Below the pieces are notes generated by a model that did not search any database, was not told where the DNA came from, and was given only the letters and a program-made list of their open reading frames with translations. Shown piece after piece: positions 1-6,815 of a stretch of 14,192 nt of DNA. A program made the translations under genes and the position numbers. The stretch is taken from contig CAZJFG010000018.1 of NCBI GenBank assembly GCA_964545385.1, positions 1 through 14,192 on the forward strand, written 5' to 3'. The stretch is from GCA-002780795 sp964545385. Its GTDB lineage: Bacteria; Patescibacteriota; Microgenomatia; UBA1406; GWC2-37-13. How positions within the stretch are numbered: the first letter of the stretch is position 1; every line of letters begins with the position of its first letter.

Positions 1-704
1 AGATTGAGATCCGCAACTTTTACCTGTTGGATCTTCAAAGTCGTTCGTAGTGCTTCGTTTTTGGGAAGGCAAGAAAACTTAACCGTGACTTTGTTTTCTA
101 AAGGAAAGATATAGGTCACGCCGACTTTTACTTTTTCTTTTGTTTTTGAGGTTTTTTCATCAAGATTCGTATCCCAGTCTATATATGTATTATTATCAAT
201 GGTTTCTGTGTCGCATGTTTGTTCAATAGTATCTGTTCCGGTTTCAAGCCAGTTTGAGTCCGCATCCGTAAGTGTCATCGTACCGGCTGTTGTTTCATCG
301 ACAATCTTCAAGGAACCATCTTCAAAAGTAAATCGTTTCTCGTTAAAAGAGTCTCCGCTTTCAAGCTTGTAAATACCGCGGATTACCTCGTCCTGCCGTG
401 AGTCCGAACCCGATTTTATTCCGGCATAGATTTCCTTGCTAAAGCTGTCATCAGACTTTTCTATCTTAGTTGCATTTGCGCCTTCGATATTTTCCGGCGT
501 TTTGTAAGCTAGAAGATAGGTAAGTGCCTCGCTTGTGTTTGCCGAAATCTGAAAACTGTTGTTGCTAAAAGAAATATTTGTTTGCAAAGGTTCTGTCGAA
601 TAGGCAACAGGTACAGGGATGTAGGGGACAACTGAGTTGACAAGCAAGATTAATGCTGAGAATGAGGAAAATATTTTTTGAAGAATCCTCTTTTTAATTC
701 TCAT
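1..704 (-). CDS. Secreted surface protein, N-terminal part (cut by window edge)
   Basis: The frame is open on the minus strand from the ATG at 704 to the window edge (234 codons, no stop), so only the N-terminal part is seen. The protein starts with a basic stretch (MRIKKRILQKIF), then a hydrophobic core (SALILLVNSVVPYIPVPVA) and a likely cleavage region near AYS-TEP, which is a classic Sec signal peptide. The mature part is rich in Thr, Ser, Asp and Glu and looks beta-rich, with a few Cys residues. I recognise no named domain. It probably belongs to a large exported or cell-surface protein, as often found near glycan clusters in such genomes. No Shine-Dalgarno sequence precedes the ATG, but a good promoter lies 40-68 nt upstream. 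The gene is transcribed away from the glycan operon. The coding call is firm; the function is unknown. Confidence 0.8.
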   Translation of the reverse strand, partial: MRIKKRILQKIFSSFSALILLVNSVVPYIPVPVAYSTEPLQTNISFSNNSFQISANTSEALTYLLAYKTPENIEGANATKIEKSDDSFSKEIYAGIKSGSDSRQDEVIRGIYKLESGDSFNEKRFTFEDGSLKIVDETTAGTMTLTDADSNWLETGTDTIEQTCDTETIDNNTYIDWDTNLDEKTSKTKEKVKVGVTYIFPLENKVTVKFSCLPKNEALRTTLKIQQVKVADLN

Positions 705-743
705 TTAATTTGGATTTTAGCAATACTATTTTTATTGGTTTCG

Positions 744-772
744 ATTCTACACCCCTTTTTTCTGAAAAGCAA
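744..772 (-). promoter_or_regulatory. Sigma70-type promoter for the secreted protein
   Basis: Read on the minus strand, a -35 box TTGCTT (772-767) and a -10 box TAGAAT (749-744) are separated by exactly 17 nt. Transcription would start near 737, giving a leader of about 33 nt before the ATG at 704. The 20-bp palindrome at 778-797 ends 5 bp upstream of the -35 box. Confidence 0.5.
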
Positions 773-777
773 CTGAA

Positions 778-797
778 TTTGTTCTTTCAAGAACAAA
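778..797. promoter_or_regulatory. 20-bp palindrome, possible operator
   Basis: Two perfect 9-bp arms, TTTGTTCTT and AAGAACAAA, flank a 2-nt centre (TC). The element lies directly upstream of the -35 box of the minus-strand promoter for the secreted protein, where a dimeric activator would bind. It does not match the LexA (GAAC-N4-GTTC) or CIRCE patterns. No T-run follows on either strand, so a terminator is unlikely. The regulatory role is inferred from symmetry and position. Confidence 0.35.
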
Positions 798-901
798 AGT
801 AAGTTTCATTGATTTTTCCGAAGAATAATATGCATAGGTTTTTTGTCATACGCAACAGCTTTTCAGTGGTTTAGTTATATTATTCTGTTATTTTAACTGC
901 A

Positions 902-1153
902 TTGACAATTTTTATTTGGATAGAGGATGTTAGACAAAGAAATTTATATACGAACGATAGAGAAACATTTTATTTTAGAGTTATTGAAAAGCTAAGAGAG
1001 ATTGGTTGGTTAAAGCGTGTGAAATTACTTGAAACTCAAACTGGTCAGGGTATGAAGAAAATAATCAAAGTTGAAATCGAAGGAAAAAAAAACCGCGTCG
1101 AAAATAGTTTTGATGGTAGAGAAATTTATAAAATTAACGAAGAATACCAATAA
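902..1153 (+). CDS. Doubtful small ORF, possibly a gene remnant
   Basis: An 83-codon frame opens with TTG at 902 and ends with TAA at 1151. Its start codon lies in a TTGACA context with no ribosome binding site. The part from about residue 27 on (FRVIEKLREIGWLKRVKLLE and onward) is a charged helix-like, protein-like sequence. A second frame starting at the ATG at 927 (MLDKEIYIRTIEKHFILELL) also reads like protein but stops after 22 codons. Two protein-like frames side by side could mean a frameshifted remnant. I do not recognise the family. It may equally be chance in AT-rich DNA. Confidence 0.22.
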   Translation: MTIFIWIEDVRQRNLYTNDRETFYFRVIEKLREIGWLKRVKLLETQTGQGMKKIIKVEIEGKKNRVENSFDGREIYKINEEYQ

Positions 1154-1183
1154 ACAAAAAGATTATATACGCTATATTATTAT

Positions 1184-1256
1184 CGGCTTGTTTTTGCCTA
1201 TGTGATTAAGGCGAGGGGTTTTCACAGTCTCCTATGAGCACAAGCCGTAAGACCTC
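1184..1256. other. Foldable element, candidate structured RNA or element end
   Basis: The segment carries a perfect 8-bp outer stem, CGGCTTGT (1184-1191) with ACAAGCCG (1240-1247). Inside is a hairpin GCCT (1196-1199)/AGGC (1209-1212), whose loop holds TGTGA (1201-1205), complementary to TCACA (1222-1226). That would give an H-type pseudoknot. GAGG (1213-1216) could also pair with CCTC (1253-1256). It is richer in G+C than the surrounding AT-rich DNA. It could be a small RNA, a leader for the downstream glycan operon, or the subterminal hairpin of a lost mobile element. I could not match it to a known RNA class, and the strand is undecided. Confidence 0.28.
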
Positions 1257-1283
1257 ATTTAAATAATAAACTTATTTTTATTT

Positions 1284-1305
1284 TCGTCAACGGACTATAC
1301 GCTAC
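1284..1305 (+). repeat. 22-bp dispersed repeat, copy 1 (inverted relative to 8751-8772)
   Basis: The core ACGGACTATAC, followed by one variable base and CTAC and preceded by TCGT plus two variable bases, also occurs in opposite orientation at 8751-8772. The copies match at 19 of 22 positions. The similarity does not extend clearly into either flank. The copy lies between the foldable element at 1184-1256 and the glycan operon. Confidence 0.55.
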
Positions 1306-1334
1306 AAAAAAGTAGTTTTAGCTTGGTAATAAGA

Positions 1335-1340
1335 TATAAT
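1335..1340 (+). promoter_or_regulatory. Possible -10 box upstream of the glycan operon
   Basis: A perfect TATAAT lies at 1335-1340. The -35 region is poor (TAGTTT at 1313-1318, 16-nt spacer). A second perfect TATAAT at 1429-1434 lies only 8 nt before the ATG at 1443, too close for a normal leader unless the gene is read almost leaderless. One of these probably drives the operon. No Shine-Dalgarno sequence is seen before 1443. Confidence 0.3.
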
Positions 1341-1442
1341 TTTTACAATATATGTCCCTATATCAATTTGTGATTAGGTACAAATATAAATTGATTTTTG
1401 CTTTACCATATTTCTTATTGCCAGGAAGTATAATAGGACAAA

Positions 1443-2249
1443 ATGCAAAAAAATATTTCTCTAGTTGTTATCAGCTACAACAATCAAGATACTATCGAAA
1501 AAACCTTTCAATCCGTAAGAGGTTTGGTTCACGAAATTATTCTTGTTGATAATAGTTCAACAGACAGAACGCTTGAAATCGCCAAAAAATACAAAGCGAG
1601 AATACTTTTTTACAAAGGGAAAAACCGTGGAATTCAATGTCAGATGGGAGTTGATAAAGCAAAAAACGACTGGATATTAGTACTTGACAGCGATGAGGCT
1701 CTCTCGAAATCGTTGAATAAGGAAATTAATCAATTACGAACTACCAATTGCGGATTAAATAAGTTTTACGGTTTTTTTATAAAATTCCAACCGTATTATC
1801 TGGGACGGAAGATATATCATGGTGGTGAGAACTATAGAAAATTAATTCTTTTCAATAAAAAAAAAGGGAAGATGATGTTTAAGCAAATACATTACGTCTG
1901 GCATATTCCTTCAAAAAAAGTAGGCGTTTTGAAAAACAAAGCCGACCATCATTCATACCGTAATTTAGTCGACCTTTATAAGAAATTTTATACCTATGGA
2001 ATTGAAGAGGCAAAACTGCGGTGCAAAAAAGGCGAAAAACCCAGCTTAAAAAAAATATTCATGTATCCTGCTCATATGTTTTGGGCAAGATTTATAAAAG
2101 ATAAGGGATACAAGGATGGTTTTTTTCGAATTCCTCTGGATTTGGGATTTGCCTGTATGGAATTTATTACGTATTTTAGTATGCTATTTATAGGCCCAAA
2201 ACTCAAAAGTCAAAGCCTAAAACAAAAAAATAGGCTTCAAAAATTATGA
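1443..2249 (+). CDS. GT2 family glycosyltransferase (WaaE/KdtX-like)
   Basis: This 268-residue protein has a GT-A fold of glycosyltransferase family 2. It should move a sugar from a nucleotide donor onto a lipid-linked or surface acceptor at the inner face of the membrane. Residues 4-16 give the first strand and its turn (ISLVVISYNNQDT). VDNSSTDRT (35-43) carries the nucleotide-binding Asp. LDSDE (81-85) is the metal-binding DxD region. The C-terminal part has an amphipathic to hydrophobic segment (about 228-250), suggesting membrane association. This arrangement resembles WaaE/KdtX-type enzymes. It is the first gene of the operon and its TGA overlaps the next ATG (ATGA). The last 20 or so residues are a Lys/Gln-rich tail encoded by a short repeat-like stretch (2195-2223). 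The donor and acceptor cannot be told from sequence. Confidence 0.88.
   Translation: MQKNISLVVISYNNQDTIEKTFQSVRGLVHEIILVDNSSTDRTLEIAKKYKARILFYKGKNRGIQCQMGVDKAKNDWILVLDSDEALSKSLNKEINQLRTTNCGLNKFYGFFIKFQPYYLGRKIYHGGENYRKLILFNKKKGKMMFKQIHYVWHIPSKKVGVLKNKADHHSYRNLVDLYKKFYTYGIEEAKLRCKKGEKPSLKKIFMYPAHMFWARFIKDKGYKDGFFRIPLDLGFACMEFITYFSMLFIGPKLKSQSLKQKNRLQKL
2195..2223 (+). repeat. Intragenic A-rich AAAGTC-type short repeat, 3' end of first GT2 gene
   Basis: The stretch is built from variants of CAAAAGTCAAAG and encodes the Lys/Gln-rich tail (KLKSQSLKQK). The same style of sequence occurs inside both GT4 genes (4665-4696 and 5639-5683). It probably reflects local short-repeat expansion in disordered protein regions. 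Confidence 0.35.
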
Positions 2250-4189
2250 AAATTATATTTGTCAGTAATATTTATAAGGAGGAAGAAAAAAAAGAGGTAA
2301 AACGAATATGCGGAGAAATTAAAAAGCTTGGGTTTGAAGATTATGAGATTTTTGTCCATGATGGGATTAAAAATAACCGTGGATTTGCTTATGGCATCAA
2401 TCGTGGTATCGAAAAAGGGTTGAAAAAAGGCGGTGAAGTCTTTGTTGTATTTAACACGGATATATCCTTAAATAGATTAAATAAAAAATTAATAACCAAT
2501 GGCTTAACAAAATTCGATATTTTGGGGTTTGCCTGTAAACAAGACAATACTACCTACTATGGCGGCCAAATTGATAAATGGCGGATGAGTGGCGGACTGA
2601 TCAAAAATAAACCCGATATTCAATATTTTTCAACCGATTTCGTTTCCGGTTCCCTTATGTTTATAAAAAAAGAAGTTATCGAAAAAACTGGATTAATGGA
2701 CGAGTCTTACTTTTTTTACTATGATGAGGTTGACTTTTGCTATCGTGCTAAAAAGCGAGGATTTAAAATTGGTATTGATTCAAAAAATACCTACACGCAC
2801 TTCGAATTTTCGAAAATTAATCCGGCAAAAGATTATTTTTTAGCAAAAAACCGTGTAAAATTTTTGCTTAGGTACGGAAACAGCCAGCAGAAATTTTATG
2901 AAGTTTTACGTAGTCCCAAAACTATCATTGAGTACTTCCCGCTTATTAAATCGATTATTTCCAAGAGCAGTTTCCTTACGGATTTCTTCAGTTTGAATAT
3001 TTCCTCAATTCTCAACAAACTCCTTCATTTCGGCCTTTTTATTTTTTTGGTGAGAAACCTGGACCCTTCGGAATATGGGATCTATACTTTGGTTTGGGCT
3101 TATATTGCCATTTTCAATCCTTTTGTCGATCTTGGAACTACCAATTACGGATTGATTTATTTACCCAAAGAAAAAAAAGCCGGTTTGAACCGCTTAATTT
3201 CAATGAGATTTTTTGTAGCATTCATAATCTATATTTTAACCAATGTATTTGCTTGGCTTACTTTTAAAACTCAGCCTTTGGTTGCACTTTTTGTTCTTCT
3301 TACCTCAACAACGACACTTTCAAATGTTTGGTCCGGAACATATTTGATTCTTAATTCGATTCGCCAAAAAGTTTACTATTCCTCAATAGTATCTTTGTTT
3401 TTCAACCTTTTTTTTGTGGTTATAATAATTGTATTTTATCTGTCTAAGAGAAATCTTTTCTCAATTTTTTTGGCCATATTTCTCAGTTACCTTGTCTATC
3501 TAATTGTGAATTTTTACCTTGTGAAACATGAAGTCGGCAAAATCAGTTTATCCATTGAGCTTGGCGCGTGGTTTGATATATTCAAAAAATCTTACATTTA
3601 CGTGCTACTTAGCTTTTTTAGCGGATTATATTTTAAACTCGATCTGTTCTTGCTTAATTTTTTGAAGTCGGAAACCGAAGTCGGAATTTATTCCTCAGGA
3701 TATAAGTTTTTGGATGCTTTGGTACTTATTAGCGGTAGTTATAATATTGTTGTTATGCCCATTATCAGCCGGCTTGCTAAAGACAAAAATGCCTTGAAAA
3801 AAAAGCTTAAAAAAGATATCATCCTTCTGATTTCCATTGCTTTACCCGTAGTTTTCCTATTTTATTTTTTCGCACCAATTTTTTTACCTTTGATTCTCCA
3901 GGGAAGATATGTGACGGGTATTCAGGTGGCCAGGATTGTGATCTTTAGTTTGCCTTTTATTTTTCTCTCATCTATTTTCAATAACGTCTTGTACGCCTGG
4001 AAAACCCCACAGTATGTTCTGTACATTTACATTTTCCAGGCAATTTTGAATCTTACACTGAATTTGGTATTTATTCCTCTCTTTTCCATCTGGGCAGCGG
4101 CCTATATCACGGTTTTGTGCGAACTGATAAATGCTGGTATAACAAGTTATCTAGTCATTAGAAAATTTAAAAATGAAAATTTCGGTTGA
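2246..4189 (+). CDS. Fusion of GT2 glycosyltransferase and Wzx-like polysaccharide flippase
   Basis: A single uninterrupted frame of 647 residues joins two functions. Residues 1-210 are a WbbL-like GT2 domain: NRGFAYGINRG (44-54), a DxD-like FNTDI (69-73), and FVSGSLMFIKKEV (132-144) with ESYFFYYDEVDFCYRAKKRG (153-172) as the acceptor/catalytic-base region. Residues from about 245 to 640 are hydrophobic with roughly a dozen membrane segments and the PST/Wzx signature at the start (FLVRNLDPSEYGIYTL, about 267-282), so this half should flip lipid-linked glycan across the membrane. The two activities are normally separate genes. The GT2 part is short: the usual NxSTD segment after the second strand is missing. 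The gene overlaps its upstream neighbour by 4 nt and its downstream neighbour by 17 nt. Domain calls are firm; coupling of transfer and flipping is inferred. Confidence 0.87.
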   Translation: MKIIFVSNIYKEEEKKEVKRICGEIKKLGFEDYEIFVHDGIKNNRGFAYGINRGIEKGLKKGGEVFVVFNTDISLNRLNKKLITNGLTKFDILGFACKQDNTTYYGGQIDKWRMSGGLIKNKPDIQYFSTDFVSGSLMFIKKEVIEKTGLMDESYFFYYDEVDFCYRAKKRGFKIGIDSKNTYTHFEFSKINPAKDYFLAKNRVKFLLRYGNSQQKFYEVLRSPKTIIEYFPLIKSIISKSSFLTDFFSLNISSILNKLLHFGLFIFLVRNLDPSEYGIYTLVWAYIAIFNPFVDLGTTNYGLIYLPKEKKAGLNRLISMRFFVAFIIYILTNVFAWLTFKTQPLVALFVLLTSTTTLSNVWSGTYLILNSIRQKVYYSSIVSLFFNLFFVVIIIVFYLSKRNLFSIFLAIFLSYLVYLIVNFYLVKHEVGKISLSIELGAWFDIFKKSYIYVLLSFFSGLYFKLDLFLLNFLKSETEVGIYSSGYKFLDALVLISGSYNIVVMPIISRLAKDKNALKKKLKKDIILLISIALPVVFLFYFFAPIFLPLILQGRYVTGIQVARIVIFSLPFIFLSSIFNNVLYAWKTPQYVLYIYIFQAILNLTLNLVFIPLFSIWAAAYITVLCELINAGITSYLVIRKFKNENFG

Positions 4190-5099
4190 CGCAGGTGCTT
4201 TGTGCGCCGATAAAAATCACCGTTTTGGTAATTTTATATTCACCGAGAATTTTTTGAAAGCTTTAACAGTTTACGATCGAAAACAAAAATATTTTTTCTA
4301 CACTTTTTGTGATAAGCCAAAAACAAAAAGTCTTCAGCCAAAACTGTTCTGGTCAAAACTAAGAGTTTCTATCGAGGAATTGATTAGTAAAAAGGACTAT
4401 TATTTTGCTCTGAACCAATCGTTGCCTATTTTTACCCCGGCAAAAATCATTTCCTTTTCCCATGGATTAGCATTTCATTTTTTTTCGCAACTATACCCGG
4501 ATTCGGCAAGAAAAATGGAAGGGCAGCATAAGGAAATGATTAACCGCTCGGCCAAAATAATCGTACCATCCATAAAAGTAAAAAAAGAATTGGTCGATGT
4601 TTACCGATCAGACGAATCAAAAATAGTTGTTATTCCCTATGGTGTGCCGTTGGATATGACAAATAAAGTTCAAAATACGAAGTTGAAAGTCCAAAGACCG
4701 AATAAGTTTTTTTTGGCGGTAGGAATGAGCCATCCGATAAAAAACCAAAAAATTCTGCCGGCGGACAAATACAAATTTGTGATTGCCAACAACATTTCAA
4801 GACGTAAATTAAGAAGATTTTATCAAGAGGCGATTGCCCTGGTAACTACTTCATTCTATGAAAGTTTTAACCTGCCTGTTTTGGAGGCTTTGGCTTTGGG
4901 TTGTCCGGTGATCGGTTTAAATTCGGCTATTATTCCGGAACTTGCGCCATATGTGAACCTTTGCAACAACGAAAGTGAACTTTCATTTATGATGGAAAAA
5001 GCCAAACAAAAAGGCCTGCCAAAACCAGATACAAAAGAGATAAAAGAAAAATTTTCATGGAAGAAATATGTTACAAAGATTCGAACAATCGTAACATGA
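4173..5099 (+). CDS. GT4 family glycosyltransferase, shortened donor domain
   Basis: This 308-residue protein is a GT-B fold enzyme of family GT4, expected to use a nucleotide sugar in the cytoplasm. The N-terminal half ends with RSAKIIVPSIKVKKELVD and IVVIPYGVP (151-159). The C-terminal half opens with FFLAVGMSHPIKNQ (179-192) and holds the EX7E donor-binding motif, E230-SFNLPVL-E238. Between residues 192 and 210 only about 20 residues link HPIKNQ to the helix before the active site, where GT4 proteins usually have 60-80. The donor domain therefore lacks about two strand-helix units. Residues 165-174 (KVQNTKLKVQ) between the two domains come from a short repeat-like insertion. The start is the ATG at 4173, inside the preceding gene. 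The stop overlaps the next ATG. Family call is good; whether it is active is open. Confidence 0.83.
   Translation: MKISVDAGALCADKNHRFGNFIFTENFLKALTVYDRKQKYFFYTFCDKPKTKSLQPKLFWSKLRVSIEELISKKDYYFALNQSLPIFTPAKIISFSHGLAFHFFSQLYPDSARKMEGQHKEMINRSAKIIVPSIKVKKELVDVYRSDESKIVVIPYGVPLDMTNKVQNTKLKVQRPNKFFLAVGMSHPIKNQKILPADKYKFVIANNISRRKLRRFYQEAIALVTTSFYESFNLPVLEALALGCPVIGLNSAIIPELAPYVNLCNNESELSFMMEKAKQKGLPKPDTKEIKEKFSWKKYVTKIRTIVT
4665..4696 (+). repeat. Intragenic AAAGTTCAAA-type repeat in the GT4 interdomain linker
   Basis: Units such as AAAGTTCAAA, GAAGTTGAAAG and TCCAAAG follow one another and encode KVQNTKLKVQ. The stretch sits at the linker between the N- and C-terminal domains. A similar stretch is in the same structural place in the next gene (5639-5683). 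Confidence 0.45.
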
Positions 5100-6154
5100 T
5101 TAAAGTTGCCCTGATTCGCGGAAGTTATCTCAACAACTTTGAAGGTCAAAACTATATCTTTGACAAAAATATTCATCTTACGGCTTTTTCCTCATTAAAA
5201 CCATTGAACGCAGAGTTTCCCTTTTCTGTCGTCCGTTTGTTGTCGCTTGGTGATTTTCAAAAGATCACTTTTTTAAAAAAGCCTGTTAAGATTTTGGCCA
5301 ATAGATTGTTTGGTGATAGCCAGAATCTTTTTGGTCTGGAAAAATATGCCAGCCGGTTTGATATCTTTCACACCGCAGATCCACACTACTACTACAGTTA
5401 TCAGTTGGCCAAACTCCGACAGGGAGGATTGATAAAAAGACTTATTTCTACTTCCTGGGAGATAATTCCTTATAACAACGAGACGGTTGCCAGAAAAAAA
5501 TTCATCAAGAAATTTACCCAAAAATACGTTGATCTTTTTATCTGTTATACTCAAAAAGCAAAAGACTGTTTGGTAAAAGAAGGCATTGCGGAAAACAAAA
5601 TTAAGGTTGTCACGTTGGGAGTTGATTTAAATAAATTTCAAGTTAAAAGTTCAAAGCTGAAAGCTGGAACTCAAAGTTGCAAACTATTATTTGTGGGAAG
5701 GGCAGTCGAGGAAAAGGGGATTTATGATCTAAAACAGGCTGTGGCCGGATTAAAGAATATTAGTTTAAAGATCGTTGAGTTTGGCTCGAGAAACTATCAA
5801 AAAATGCCCGAAATTTATCAGCAAGCAGACATTTTGGTTTTACCTTCTAAAAAAACCAAGACCTGGGAAGAACAGTATGGTATGGTTTTGGTAGAAGCAA
5901 TGGCATCGGCTATTCCGATTGTAGCTTATGAGACAGGCGCGATAAGCGAGATTGTGCAAGACGCGGGAATTCTTATCCCTCAAGACACGAAAAAACTTCA
6001 TGACGCAATTAAATATTTGGCCGGAAATTTCAAACAAAGGGAAAAACTTGGTAAAATTGGAAGAAAGAGAGCGGAAATTTATTTTGATGCGAAAAAAACA
6101 GCCAAATCATTGGCAAAAATCTATGAACATCTCAGTCGTAATAATTACCAATAA
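5096..6154 (+). CDS. GT4 family glycosyltransferase
   Basis: A 352-residue GT-B enzyme of family GT4. I choose the ATG at 5096, not 5057, because it overlaps the upstream stop as ATGA and begins with a proper first strand (MIKVALIRGSYL). The N-domain contains FDIFHTADPH (88-97) and IKVVTLGVDLNKF (169-181). The C-domain starts at KLLFVGRAVEEKG (196-208). The EX7E motif is E259-QYGMVLV-E267, followed by AMASAIPIVAYETGAISEIV, typical of the family. The stretch between ISLKIVEFG and MPEIYQQAD is about 25 residues shorter than usual, so the donor domain is compact, as in the preceding enzyme. A short-repeat-encoded linker (KSSKLKAGTQS, residues 184-194) separates the domains. The gene ends 32 nt inside the next coding region. 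Sugar specificity is unknown. Confidence 0.87.
   Translation: MIKVALIRGSYLNNFEGQNYIFDKNIHLTAFSSLKPLNAEFPFSVVRLLSLGDFQKITFLKKPVKILANRLFGDSQNLFGLEKYASRFDIFHTADPHYYYSYQLAKLRQGGLIKRLISTSWEIIPYNNETVARKKFIKKFTQKYVDLFICYTQKAKDCLVKEGIAENKIKVVTLGVDLNKFQVKSSKLKAGTQSCKLLFVGRAVEEKGIYDLKQAVAGLKNISLKIVEFGSRNYQKMPEIYQQADILVLPSKKTKTWEEQYGMVLVEAMASAIPIVAYETGAISEIVQDAGILIPQDTKKLHDAIKYLAGNFKQREKLGKIGRKRAEIYFDAKKTAKSLAKIYEHLSRNNYQ
5639..5683 (+). repeat. Intragenic AAAGTTCAAAG-type repeat in the second GT4 linker
   Basis: Variants of AAAGTTCAAAG and CTGAAAGCTGG are arrayed in tandem and encode a basic, probably disordered linker (residues 182-195). Composition and unit length match 4665-4696. The placement between the two Rossmann-like domains suggests that such insertions are tolerated only in loops. 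Confidence 0.45.
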
Positions 6155-6815
6155 AAAATTAAACGGGATTCAGGATTGTTTAAAAGCAGTTGATTTTTGT
6201 GATGAGAAAATTATTTTACAAGGGGAGATTTCAGACTTTTCTGAGCAAAGAAATACTGGAATGGAAAAAGCAAAAAACTGCTGGGTTCTTTTTGTGGATG
6301 ACGATGAGATCGTATCAAAAGCGCTGGCTTCCGAAATTCAATCGGTAGTCCGCAATCCGAAATCAAAAAATGCTTTTTATATAAAACGCCGTGATTTTTT
6401 CTGGGGAAAAGAACTGAAATATGGGGAAACATGGAAATTGAGGAATCGTGGCATTGTCAGATTGGTAAAAAAAGGTTCTGGAAAATGGGTAGGAAAAGTA
6501 CACGAAGTATTCGTGAGCAAGCATCCAGTATCCTGTATTGGACATTTAAAAGAATATCTTAATCATTATCCTCATCCGACCATAAAGGAATTTGTCCAAA
6601 AGATAAATTTTTATAGCGATTTGCGTGCCGAAGAATTGCGGCAAAAAGGTAAAAAATTTTGTCTCTGTGAACTGATTTTTTTACCTTTTTTCAAGTTTAT
6701 TTTTACCTACTTTGTTTATCTTGGATTTTTGGACGGGCCGGCGGGGTTCGTCTATGCTTTTTTGATGAGTTTTCATTCGTTTTTAGTTCGAGGAAAACTT
6801 TATAAACGTGCTTAA
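6123..6815 (+). CDS. GT2 family glycosyltransferase, compact (WaaE-like)
   Basis: A 230-residue GT2 enzyme. The ATG at 6123 is chosen because it gives a canonical first strand (MNISVVIITNKK); longer versions extend only into the preceding gene. The motif FVDDDEIV (57-64) supplies the metal-binding acidic residues. SEQRNTGMEKAKN (40-52) and KWVGKVHEVF (121-130) match the WaaE/KdtX-like branch, and a hydrophobic segment near residues 183-205 may sit in the membrane. The region that normally carries VDSGSTDxT plus a helix is missing: the chain goes straight from CDEKIILQG to SEQRNTG, about 20-25 residues short. One of the usual nucleotide contacts is therefore absent. The gene overlaps the upstream gene by 32 nt and the downstream gene by 8 nt. 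It is expected to add one sugar to the same glycan as its neighbours. Confidence 0.84.
   Translation: MNISVVIITNKKLNGIQDCLKAVDFCDEKIILQGEISDFSEQRNTGMEKAKNCWVLFVDDDEIVSKALASEIQSVVRNPKSKNAFYIKRRDFFWGKELKYGETWKLRNRGIVRLVKKGSGKWVGKVHEVFVSKHPVSCIGHLKEYLNHYPHPTIKEFVQKINFYSDLRAEELRQKGKKFCLCELIFLPFFKFIFTYFVYLGFLDGPAGFVYAFLMSFHSFLVRGKLYKRA

Noticed and set aside
778..797. Palindrome as a LexA or CIRCE box, or as a terminator
   Set aside because: Half-site order and spacing differ from both known operators and no T-run follows on either strand.
1352..1549. 65-codon frame MSLYQFVIRYKYKL... upstream of and overlapping the first GT2
   Set aside because: The C-terminal third is the GT2 gene read in another frame, there is no ribosome binding site, and no family is recognised. 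A near-leaderless start after TATAAT at 1335 is possible but unsupported.
5057..5095. Upstream start (ATG 5057) for the second GT4
   Set aside because: The extra 13 residues overlap the previous gene and do not resemble the family; ATG 5096 gives the standard first strand and an ATGA overlap.
4856..5176. Minus-strand frame of 106 codons
   Set aside because: Shadow of two well-supported GT4 genes; composition is not protein-like.
5952..6122. Upstream start for the second GT2
   Set aside because: The 57 added residues are the previous GT4 gene read out of frame; the GT2 fold starts at 6123.
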